From positions 1 through 5,018 of the forward strand of contig URSI01000101.1 in NCBI GenBank assembly GCA_900550505.1: DNA of 5,018 nt, given 5' to 3'. Source of the stretch: an uncultured Eubacteriales bacterium (GTDB taxonomy: Bacteria; Bacillota; Clostridia; Oscillospirales; CAG-382). The notes under the pieces were generated by a model. It saw only the letters and a program-made list of their open reading frames with translations, was not told the DNA's origin and searched no databases. Positions 1 through 5,018 of this stretch are shown here, one piece after another. The first letter of the stretch is position 1; each line of letters opens with the position of its first letter. A program made the translations under genes and the position numbers.

Positions 1-414
1 ACTCAAAGCCACGTCGCTGTTTGTTGTTGACAGGATACTGCCGAAAAGGTAGCTGTTGGGATCGATATTTGAACCTCGCCCGAACGAAGAGACCAATATG
101 CCTACCGCCAGAGCTCCGGTAGAAATCAGTGCCGTCAACGCGTCACCTTTAAACTTTGATCGTTCATTTAGTAGCATTATGAAGCATGCGCAAAGCATAA
201 CACCGAATAGTGAGACATAGAGAGGTGCTATATTAAGTGCGGTGGCTACAGCCAATATTCCAAAACCTGCATGGGAAAGGCCGTCGCCTATCATCGAGTA
301 TCTTTTCAGAACGAGCACCACACCGAGTAATGACGAACAAAGTGAGACGATGAGCCCGACTATGAATGCTCTCATCATGAACGAATATGCAAAAGGTTCA
401 ATCAGTTTTTCCAT
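1..414 (-). CDS. Metal ABC transporter permease, ZnuB-like (ABC-3 family), 3' part missing
   Basis: This is the membrane subunit of an ABC importer for zinc or a related divalent metal. The visible 138 codons run from ATG at 414 to the left edge with no stop; family members are usually about 270 residues, so roughly half is present. Family signatures are clear: LKRYSMIGDGLSHAGFG at about residues 36-52, in the region where the ABC-3 permeases contact their ATPase, and SYLFGSIL at 121-128. Hydrophobic stretches at about 17-36, 47-60, 63-82 and 95-111 look like membrane segments. The start overlaps the end of the ATPase gene by 17 bases and has an AGGAG Shine-Dalgarno at 424-428 with a 9-base spacer, so the two are probably translationally coupled and work as one complex. 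The family is certain; the metal (Zn, Mn or Fe) cannot be told from this fragment. Confidence 0.93.
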   Translation of the reverse strand, partial: MEKLIEPFAYSFMMRAFIVGLIVSLCSSLLGVVLVLKRYSMIGDGLSHAGFGILAVATALNIAPLYVSLFGVMLCACFIMLLNERSKFKGDALTALISTGALAVGILVSSFGRGSNIDPNSYLFGSILSTTNSDVALS

Positions 415-1108
415 GGTCGGTTGCTCCTGAGAAAGATTTATATATGCCTGTGGATATGTAATCATCTACCGAACCGAAAAATGCAGCGCTTGTCTTCATG
501 TGAAGTATTTTGCCGGCATAGCGTACAGCACTTGAAACATCGTGTGACACCATTAGCACGGATATTCCGTGTTCTTTATTCATATGTTCAAGCACTTCGT
601 AAAAGTCTGCACTGGATTTTGCATCCAGACTCGTTATCGGTTCATCAAGCATTATCAGTTTTCGAGCGGCACAAATTGCACGAGCAAGCAAAACACGCTG
701 CTGCTGCCCTCCCGAAAGCTCGGCAAACGAACGATTTCTTAGGTTTTCCAATCCTAACAAGTGCAATGCGTCTTCCGCTCTGCACTTATCGTCTTTTGTC
801 AAAAAAGGAATTACTTTTCGGCAGGCACAGCCCGAGAGGACAATTTCATTTACGGAAGCAGGAAAATCTGAACTTACAGAAAGCTTTTGGGGCAGGTATC
901 CTATTTCATCTTTGGCTATTTTATCATATGTTATACGACCGGAATCAATTGCCACTAATCCGAGAAGTGCTTTCATCAGTGTAGTTTTTCCGGATCCGTT
1001 TTCTCCTACGATGCACACATACTCGCCTTCGTTCAGACAAAACGAGACGTCTTTCACGACCGTTCTTCCATCATACGAAACAGATATATTATCGCATTTC
1101 AAAAGCAT
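398..1108 (-). CDS. Metal ABC transporter ATP-binding protein, ZnuC-like
   Basis: This cytoplasmic ATPase of 236 residues would power metal import through the permease encoded just downstream. All nucleotide-binding motifs are intact: Walker A GENGSGKT at residues 35-42, Q-loop Q74 in YLPQK, signature LSGGQ at 131-135, Walker B LIMLDEP at 151-157, D-loop SLDA at 160-163, and switch histidine H189 in VSHD. The short C-terminal tail (FFGSVDDYIS...) resembles those of ZnuC/MntB-type ATPases. Length fits the family. The ATG at 1108 is preceded by GGTGA about 9 bases upstream and by a second purine-rich run, AGGAAGG, further up. A 6-bp inverted repeat encloses both and abuts the start codon. The gene follows the MATE gene by 70 bases with no visible terminator and overlaps the permease by 17 bases. 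Metal specificity is inferred only at the level of the family. Confidence 0.95.
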   Translation of the reverse strand: MLLKCDNISVSYDGRTVVKDVSFCLNEGEYVCIVGENGSGKTTLMKALLGLVAIDSGRITYDKIAKDEIGYLPQKLSVSSDFPASVNEIVLSGCACRKVIPFLTKDDKCRAEDALHLLGLENLRNRSFAELSGGQQQRVLLARAICAARKLIMLDEPITSLDAKSSADFYEVLEHMNKEHGISVLMVSHDVSSAVRYAGKILHMKTSAAFFGSVDDYISTGIYKSFSGATDHGKTD

Positions 1109-1138
1109 TGTGATTTTTCACCGCCTTCCTGTATCACA
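1109..1138 (-). promoter_or_regulatory. Possible hairpin enclosing the ribosome-binding site of the ABC ATPase gene
   Basis: In the minus-strand transcript, UGUGAU (1138-1133) can pair perfectly with AUCACA (1114-1109). The pair closes an 18-base loop that holds the purine-rich AGGAAGGCGGUGA Shine-Dalgarno region, and the stem ends directly at the AUG. Such a structure could modulate initiation, or the dyad could be a protein-binding site. A 6-bp stem with an 18-base loop is weak and could be chance. Confidence 0.25.
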
Positions 1139-1150
1139 TAAAATATCGCC

Positions 1151-1168
1151 TATAATGTTTGTATAATG
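1151..1168. repeat. Tandem 7-mer direct repeat, 11-bp period, in the gap before the ABC ATPase gene
   Basis: TATAATG occurs at 1151-1157 and again at 1162-1168 (CATTATA twice on the coding strand). The 11-bp spacing is close to one helical turn. It lies in the 70-base gap between the MATE stop and the ATPase start, where an operator or promoter for the metal transporter would be expected. It does not match the Zur, MntR or AdcR operator patterns I know, and no convincing -35 element accompanies it on the coding strand. It may simply be AT-rich spacer. Confidence 0.3.
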
Positions 1169-1178
1169 AGTGGTATTT

Positions 1179-2576
1179 TTAAACTTCGCGTTCAGGTACA
1201 CTACGGATCAATAGCTTCTTCAGATAAAACATCATTGCTAAATATGAAGCAGAAGCTCCGAGGAAGTTAGATATTGGCTCTGCAAGAAAAACGCCTGACA
1301 CACCGAGAGAAGGTATCAACGGCAGAAATAGTGTCAACGGCACTACGATGACGATCTTCCGCAGAAGAGAAAAGAAAACCGCCTGCTTTGACATGCCCAA
1401 GCCTACGTAGGTCGATTGCGCGGCAAACATAAATGCCATCATAAAAAATCCGAAGAAATATATATGCAAAAACGGTGCGCCGTCTTCGATAAGCTGCGTA
1501 TCGGAATTGAAAACACTCATTATTTCCTGCGGGAAAACAAAGAGCAGCGCCCATGCAATGAGCATATAGCTTACGCTGACGAGTGTTACGAAGATAACTG
1601 CACGACGTACCCTGTCAAATCTGCCTGCTCCGAAATTATACCCTATAACAGGCTGCGATCCGCTCGTTAAACCCTGCACAGGCATCGATACGACATCCCT
1701 GACTGACGACAGAACTGTCATGATGCCAACATAAATATCTCCGCCGAAATTACGCAGTGTTGAATTGCATGCAATATTGACCGCACCGTTAGTGGCGGAC
1801 ATGATGAACCCGGCGAGTCCTAAACGTGTAATGTCTCCGATAAGCGTTGTATCTAACCTTGCGTAACGCCTTTTCAATCTAAGCTGCGGCCTTTTTCCGC
1901 ACAGAAAGAAAAATACCCATACCGCGGAAATTATTTGAGAAATAACGGTTGCGAGCGCCGCCCCGGAAACGCCCATGCCTAATCCGAAGATGAAGACAGG
2001 ATCAAGCAATATGTTCGCAAGCGCGCCGATCATAACAGTCGTCATGCCTGTCCTTGCAAATCCTTGTGCGTTTATAAACCCGTTCATACCGGTAGCTATC
2101 ATGGTAAACGGTGTCCCTAACAAATATATGCGTAAATATTGTGCCGCAAAAGGATAACTTGCATCGCTGGCGCCAAACAAATACAGCACCGGCTCCATAA
2201 ACCAGTAACAGATGCCCATGACGCCAATGGCAGAAACAGCAAGCATAAAAAATGTGCACCCCATAAGCTTTTCTGCCCGTTCATCGTCTTGTCGCCCACG
2301 CGCAATTGAAAACAGTGGTGCTCCGCCGGTACCAAACAGATTTGTAAATGCCGTGACGATCATTACGATTGGAAAAGTAAGTCCAAGACCGGTAAGAGCA
2401 AGAAAAGTCGACTCGCCGTCTATTTTTAAATGTCCTATATACACGCGGTCGACAATATTGTAAAGTATTTGAACAAGCTGAGCGATTGTCATCGGTACGG
2501 CGAGCTTGATTATATGTCCGGAAACGCTTCCGATTGTAAAATCATTTTCCGGTTGTGTGGTAATGTGTGTTTTCAT
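1179..2576 (-). CDS. MATE-family multidrug/cation efflux transporter
   Basis: This is an integral membrane exporter of 465 residues, the usual MATE size; family members expel cationic drugs or metabolites in exchange for Na+ or H+. Recognisable segments are LAVPMTIAQLVQILYNIVDRVYIG at about residues 25-48, with the conserved early Asp (D43); INAQGFARTGM then LANILLDPVFIFGLGMGVSGAA at about 168-207; and the second-half motif GSQPVIGYNFGAGRFDRVRRA at about 306-326. About twelve hydrophobic segments fall in two halves, split by the charged stretch near 228-243. The start chosen is ATG at 2576, because AGGAA (2581-2585) precedes it; the in-frame ATG at 2609 and TTG at 2615 have no Shine-Dalgarno, and the extra 13 residues are hydrophilic. 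The closest group is probably the MepA/DinF-like transporters of Firmicutes; the substrate is unknown. It may be cotranscribed with the ABC transporter genes downstream. Confidence 0.94.
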   Translation of the reverse strand: MKTHITTQPENDFTIGSVSGHIIKLAVPMTIAQLVQILYNIVDRVYIGHLKIDGESTFLALTGLGLTFPIVMIVTAFTNLFGTGGAPLFSIARGRQDDERAEKLMGCTFFMLAVSAIGVMGICYWFMEPVLYLFGASDASYPFAAQYLRIYLLGTPFTMIATGMNGFINAQGFARTGMTTVMIGALANILLDPVFIFGLGMGVSGAALATVISQIISAVWVFFFLCGKRPQLRLKRRYARLDTTLIGDITRLGLAGFIMSATNGAVNIACNSTLRNFGGDIYVGIMTVLSSVRDVVSMPVQGLTSGSQPVIGYNFGAGRFDRVRRAVIFVTLVSVSYMLIAWALLFVFPQEIMSVFNSDTQLIEDGAPFLHIYFFGFFMMAFMFAAQSTYVGLGMSKQAVFFSLLRKIVIVVPLTLFLPLIPSLGVSGVFLAEPISNFLGASASYLAMMFYLKKLLIRSVPEREV

Positions 2577-2580
2577 CACG

Positions 2581-2585
2581 TTCCT
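2581..2585 (-). promoter_or_regulatory. Ribosome-binding site that decides the MATE start
   Basis: On the minus strand AGGAA lies here, with AGGA ending 5 bases before ATG at 2576. The two upstream in-frame start candidates, at 2609 and 2615, have only T-rich or mixed sequence in front of them. The spacer is slightly short but workable. Confidence 0.6.
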
Positions 2586-2622
2586 ATTCTCATCAGTATC
2601 ACCAAACATAAACAAAAAACGA

Positions 2623-2653
2623 CTTGTAGTGCAAGCCGCTCACTGAATGTCAA
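2623..2653 (-). promoter_or_regulatory. Weak candidate promoter for the MATE gene
   Basis: A perfect -35 TTGACA (2653-2648) is followed after 19 bases by TACAAG (2628-2623), a 4-of-6 match to TATAAT. It lies just beyond the tRNA terminator and 47 bases before the preferred MATE start, which is the right place. The long spacer and poor -10 make it doubtful. If used, transcription would begin near 2616, which would make a TTG start at 2615 unlikely. Confidence 0.35.
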
Positions 2654-2699
2654 GCGGGTACGGAAAAATCAGCAATCAAAAGGCTCGTATACCGGCTTG

Positions 2700-2740
2700 T
2701 TAAAAACAGAGCCCGGAGCACAAAACAGCTCCGGGTTCTG
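2700..2740 (-). terminator. Intrinsic terminator after tRNA-Lys
   Basis: On the minus strand a 13-bp stem (2740-2728 with 2719-2707, one G-U pair, core CCCGGAGC/GCTCCGGG on the plus strand) carries an 8-base loop. TTTTT and then AA follow at 2706-2700. This is a textbook Rho-independent terminator placed two bases after the tRNA CCA end. It would end both the tRNA transcript and any read-through from lexA, and it separates that unit from the MATE gene. Confidence 0.93.
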
Positions 2741-2742
2741 CT

Positions 2743-2818
2743 TGGTGATCCATCGGAGACTCGAACTCCGGACCCCTTGATTAAAAGTCAAGTGCTCTAC
2801 CGACTGAGCTAATGGATC
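2743..2818 (-). tRNA. tRNA-Lys (anticodon UUU)
   Basis: A complete 76-base tRNA including encoded CCA. The acceptor stem GATCCAT/ATGGATC pairs perfectly (2818-2812 with 2753-2747), with discriminator A at 2746 and CCA at 2745-2743. The D-arm contains GCTCAGTCGGTAGAGC. The anticodon stem is CTTGA/TCAAG with loop CTTTTAA, so the anticodon is TTT (2785-2783), reading AAA and AAG lysine codons. The T-arm is CGGAG-TTCGAGT-CTCCG. No mismatch or intron is visible. It has its own promoter upstream and an intrinsic terminator directly downstream, so it can be expressed independently of the lexA operon, although no terminator shields it from lexA read-through. Confidence 0.98.
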
Positions 2819-2861
2819 GCAGCGCTCGCCGAAGTACATCAATTCGCCTCACGCAACGAGT

Positions 2862-2890
2862 AGCATACCACATCAGCAGCTAATTGTCAA
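2862..2890 (-). promoter_or_regulatory. Sigma-A type promoter of tRNA-Lys
   Basis: On the minus strand there is a perfect TTGACA -35 (2890-2885), an exact 17-base spacer, and TATGCT as -10 (2867-2862, 4 of 6 including the key T, A and final T). The expected start is near 2855, giving a leader of about 37 bases before the mature tRNA at 2818. The -35 begins 28 bases beyond the lexA stop. Strength and placement fit a stable-RNA promoter. Confidence 0.85.
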
Positions 2891-2918
2891 TAGCTTTTTT
2901 CATCTCATATGTACATTT

Positions 2919-3527
2919 TCAGTAAAATCTGAAATTTGCTATCACCTTGCCGAGGAGAGTAAGTTCTTTTACATAAATCGGATCCATGTTACTGTTCTCC
3001 GGCTGAAGCCTGAATCCGCCATCTTCACGGTAAAATCGTTTAACTGTTGCTTCATCATTGATGAGTGCGACCACGATCTGGCCGTTGTCGGCATAACTGC
3101 AGCTTTGAACCACGACGATATCTCCGTCAAGAATCCCTGCTTCAATCATGCTGGTACCAACGACCCGAAGAGCGAAAACGCCGCTTTCACCATGAGTCAT
3201 GGAGAGAGGAAAATCAATGTATCCGTCATAATTCTCAACGGCTAAAAGCGGTTGCCCCGCGGGCACACGCCCCAATATAGGTACACGAAGCGTACGGTCT
3301 TTTTTGTCAGCCGTATAATGCTCTATGCTGATAGCGCGGCTCTTTCCGTTTTTCTTTACTACAAGACCTTTATCCACCAGTTTATCAATATAAGCATGTG
3401 CTGTTGAAGTCGATTTGATACCGAGCGCGGCGCAAATATCGCGAACCGAGGGCGCAAACCCATCTGCCTCAATACTTTCGCTGATATAACGATATATCTC
3501 ATTTTCAAGATGAGACAATTCTCTCAT
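2919..3527 (-). CDS. lexA: LexA, SOS-response transcriptional repressor
   Basis: LexA represses DNA-damage genes and cleaves itself when activated RecA filaments form. The protein has 202 residues, the usual length. The N-terminal winged helix-turn-helix covers about residues 1-68, with recognition helix GIKSTSTAHAYIDKL at about 36-50. The S24-type autoprotease domain follows: cleavage bond A90-G91 within VPAGQP, nucleophile S126 in GTSMIEAGILDGD, and general-base lysine K163 in EATVKRF. All catalytic elements are present, so the repressor should be self-cleavable. The ATG at 3527 overlaps the mrnC stop (ATGA, 4 bases) and has a GAGGGTGA Shine-Dalgarno at 3541-3534, so translation is likely coupled to mrnC. 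No exact GAAC-N4-GTTC box was found in the window; a one-mismatch copy lies at 3578-3589. Confidence 0.97.
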   Translation of the reverse strand: MRELSHLENEIYRYISESIEADGFAPSVRDICAALGIKSTSTAHAYIDKLVDKGLVVKKNGKSRAISIEHYTADKKDRTLRVPILGRVPAGQPLLAVENYDGYIDFPLSMTHGESGVFALRVVGTSMIEAGILDGDIVVVQSCSYADNGQIVVALINDEATVKRFYREDGGFRLQPENSNMDPIYVKELTLLGKVIANFRFY

Positions 3528-3940
3528 TGACTGTCACCCTCTCTCAATTCATCCATATAGCACTTTTTAAACAGCTCGTACGCCCGTTCATCATTGCCTG
3601 TAAGATGGAGAAAGCCAAACACACATTCAAAACCTGAAGCGCGTGCGTACTGTGCGGGGGTCGCGTGACGCGGCACACTCCCGTTTTTCATGTTCCTGCC
3701 GCGCTTATACACTGATGTCTCCTGGTCATCAAGAAGCGGCAGCAGCGTCTCCACGGCATCGCTCTGACGGGTGGCACAAACAAGCTTTTGAGCCCGTTGG
3801 GTCATCACGCGGCTCGGTATATCGCCGTCTCCTATAAGTTCACGACGTATCAGTAGCTCTATGAGAGCATCGCCTATATACGCAAGAGCCGCTGACGAAT
3901 ATTTGCTGATCACTACTTCCCTGCTCAGGCTCTCTTCCAT
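3524..3940 (-). CDS. mrnC: Mini-ribonuclease III (MrnC)
   Basis: MrnC is a small RNase III-like endonuclease that lacks the double-stranded RNA-binding domain. In Bacillus it matures 23S rRNA ends, acting as a homodimer. The protein has 138 residues, consistent with the family. Key features are ALAYIGDALIELLIR at about residues 18-32 (acidic D24 and E28), the basic RGRNMKNGSVPRH segment at 80-92, and GFECVFGFLHLTGN at 103-116 with the second catalytic acidic residue E105. The ATG at 3940 lies within the end of cysS (16-base overlap) and has AGGGGA at 3950-3945 as Shine-Dalgarno. The cysS-mrnC pairing is the standard Firmicute arrangement and supports the call. The stop overlaps the lexA start. 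Confidence 0.96.
   Translation of the reverse strand: MEESLSREVVISKYSSAALAYIGDALIELLIRRELIGDGDIPSRVMTQRAQKLVCATRQSDAVETLLPLLDDQETSVYKRGRNMKNGSVPRHATPAQYARASGFECVFGFLHLTGNDERAYELFKKCYMDELREGDSQ
3578..3589 (-). promoter_or_regulatory. One-mismatch SOS-box-like site upstream of lexA
   Basis: The minus strand reads GAACGGGCGTAC, which differs from the Gram-positive LexA box GAAC-N4-GTTC at one of eight defined positions. It lies inside the 3' part of mrnC, 51 bases before the lexA ATG, where an autoregulated internal promoter could sit. I found no good -35/-10 pair next to it. One or two such matches are expected by chance in 5 kb, so support is thin. Confidence 0.2.
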
Positions 3941-5018
3941 TTTGTCCCCTGCTGTGTGTCTTCAAGAAGTATGCCCCGCGCTTTAAGCTGCTCTCTGATC
4001 TCGTCGGCACGTGCATAATTCTTTTCTTTCTTTGCCTTCGCCCTTTCGGCGACCAGTGCTTCTATCTCAGGATCCGTCGTTTCTCCTGAATCATCTATAC
4101 TGTCATTGTCATCCAAGCCGAGTAGATGGAGCAATTCTTTATATATTCCGCCGGCTTGTTCAAGGTACGATTTAGGGCAATCACCTTGATTTAATGAAGC
4201 ATTGAGCTCATGTGCAATATCAAACAGCACACCAATAGCGCCGGCAGTATTAAAATCATCTTCCATATTGTCAATAAAGTCCGATTTTAATTGCCTAATC
4301 TTACCGAGAGAAGCTTCAAATGCGCCTATATCGCCATCGGGAGCGACTTTTTTCCGAAATTCTATATTTTTTTCACAGTTGTGCAACCGTGTGAGAGCCG
4401 ATTTGGATTGTTCCAATATCTCAGCAGTGTAATTTATCGGAGAACGGTAATGTGATGCTAAAAGGAAATATCTTATCGCCTGATATCCATGTTCTCTGGC
4501 TGCATCGCGTACGAGGAAGAAATTATTGAGAGATTTTGACATCTTGCGGTTATCCACGTTTATATAACCATTATGGATCCAGAACCTTGCCATTGGCGAG
4601 CAGGTCGCACACTCTGACTGTGCTATCTCATTCTCATGATGCGGAAATATAAGGTCTTGTCCCCCGCAATGAATATCGATATCTTCACCCAGATAACGAT
4701 TTACCATAGCCGAACACTCTATATGCCATCCCGGTCGCCCTTCACCCCATGGCGACTGCCAACTGTCCTCTCCGTCTTTCTTGGATTTCCAGAGTGCAAA
4801 ATCCATAGGATGACGCTTGCGGTCGTCAACATCGACTCTCGCACCGTGTTCGAGTTCTTCGGTAGGCATATGAGAAAGTTTACCGTATCCGCTGAAGGTG
4901 CTTGTATCAAAATAAACGTCACCGTCGACCGCATATGCGTGCCCGTTTTCCACGAGTTTACTGACTATTTCTACAATCTTGTCTATATTCTCGGTTGCTC
5001 TCGGATGAAAAGTAGCTG
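3925..5018 (-). CDS. cysS: Cysteinyl-tRNA synthetase, N-terminal part beyond the right edge
   Basis: CysRS is a class I aminoacyl-tRNA synthetase that charges tRNA-Cys in the cytoplasm. The frame is open to the right edge: upstream of the GTG at 4953 the translation continues as ATFHPRATENIDKIVEIV, typical CysRS sequence, so the GTG is internal. 363 codons are visible; the full enzyme is usually about 460-470 residues, so roughly 100, including the HIGH motif and first zinc cysteine, lie outside. In visible numbering the other zinc ligands are C101 (WHIECSAM), H126 and E130 (FPHHENE), and KMSKS is at 158-162. The alpha-helical C-terminal region follows, with an acidic stretch at about 302-312 and a basic, helical end (ERAKAKKEKNYARADEIREQ). 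The 3' end overlaps mrnC by 16 bases. A T-box or other leader, if present, would lie outside this window. Confidence 0.97.
   Translation of the reverse strand, partial: ATFHPRATENIDKIVEIVSKLVENGHAYAVDGDVYFDTSTFSGYGKLSHMPTEELEHGARVDVDDRKRHPMDFALWKSKKDGEDSWQSPWGEGRPGWHIECSAMVNRYLGEDIDIHCGGQDLIFPHHENEIAQSECATCSPMARFWIHNGYINVDNRKMSKSLNNFFLVRDAAREHGYQAIRYFLLASHYRSPINYTAEILEQSKSALTRLHNCEKNIEFRKKVAPDGDIGAFEASLGKIRQLKSDFIDNMEDDFNTAGAIGVLFDIAHELNASLNQGDCPKSYLEQAGGIYKELLHLLGLDDNDSIDDSGETTDPEIEALVAERAKAKKEKNYARADEIREQLKARGILLEDTQQGTKWKRA

Noticed and set aside
421..984. Long plus-strand open frame (187 codons) opposite the ABC ATPase gene
   Set aside because: It lies wholly antisense to a gene with every ABC motif intact, its translation resembles no family, and it has no convincing ribosome-binding site.
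1151..1167. Perfect TATAAT hexamers on the plus strand as an antisense promoter
   Set aside because: No acceptable -35 hexamer lies 16-18 bases upstream of either copy, and no plus-strand gene follows.
2002..2335. Minus-strand overlapping open frames inside the MATE gene
   Set aside because: They are out-of-frame shadows of an intact, well-conserved transporter and resemble no known protein.
2878..2900. Plus-strand hairpin AGCTA...TAGCT followed by TTTTTT, resembling a terminator
   Set aside because: The stem is only 5 AT-rich base pairs, no plus-strand gene feeds it, and the bases coincide with the -35 region of the tRNA-Lys promoter on the other strand.
3149..3151. Threonine (T125) just before the catalytic serine of LexA, where many LexA proteins have Asp
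   Set aside because: The position is variable in active LexA (E. coli has Met), and the serine, lysine and Ala-Gly bond are all present, so loss of activity is not implied.
4951..4953. GTG at 4953 as the start of the cysteinyl-tRNA synthetase
   Set aside because: The frame stays open to the right edge and the upstream translation is typical CysRS sequence, so the codon is internal; a start here would also lose the HIGH motif.

Overview
The window reads as chromosomal DNA from a Firmicute, most likely a member of the Clostridia. The basis is a Mini-ribonuclease III gene directly after cysS (a Firmicute-type arrangement), a LexA close to the Gram-positive form, and a MATE exporter of the clostridial/MepA-like type. 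Base composition looks balanced by eye. I see no insertion sequence, phage gene, CRISPR array or other sign of transfer. Every gene lies on the minus strand, so transcription runs from the right edge to the left.

Right part (about 2919-5018). An overlapping chain runs cysS (5' end outside the window), mrnC, lexA. Consecutive genes overlap by 16 and 4 bases, so they are almost certainly one translationally coupled operon. Its promoter lies beyond the right edge. The chain combines cysteine tRNA charging, 23S rRNA maturation and the SOS repressor. No exact Gram-positive SOS box (GAAC-N4-GTTC) was found by eye; one one-mismatch site lies just upstream of lexA inside mrnC.

Middle (about 2577-2918). 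A complete tRNA-Lys(UUU) gene with encoded CCA follows lexA. It has its own near-consensus sigma-A promoter, starting only 28 bases past the lexA stop, and a strong intrinsic terminator right after CCA. No terminator separates lexA from the tRNA. A weak promoter for the next gene may lie just left of the terminator.

Left part (1-2576). A MATE-family drug/cation exporter is followed, after 70 bases with no visible terminator, by the ATPase and (17-base overlap) the permease of a ZnuBC-type metal-import ABC transporter. The permease runs off the left edge. No substrate-binding protein gene lies upstream of the ATPase, so it must be beyond the left edge or elsewhere.

Overall this is mostly ordinary core-genome content. 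The points worth a second look are about regulation: how lexA is controlled inside a housekeeping operon, the lexA/tRNA-Lys transcript boundary, a small hairpin enclosing the ATPase ribosome-binding site, and a MATE start codon that differs from the longest reading frame. I found no evidence of an undescribed system.
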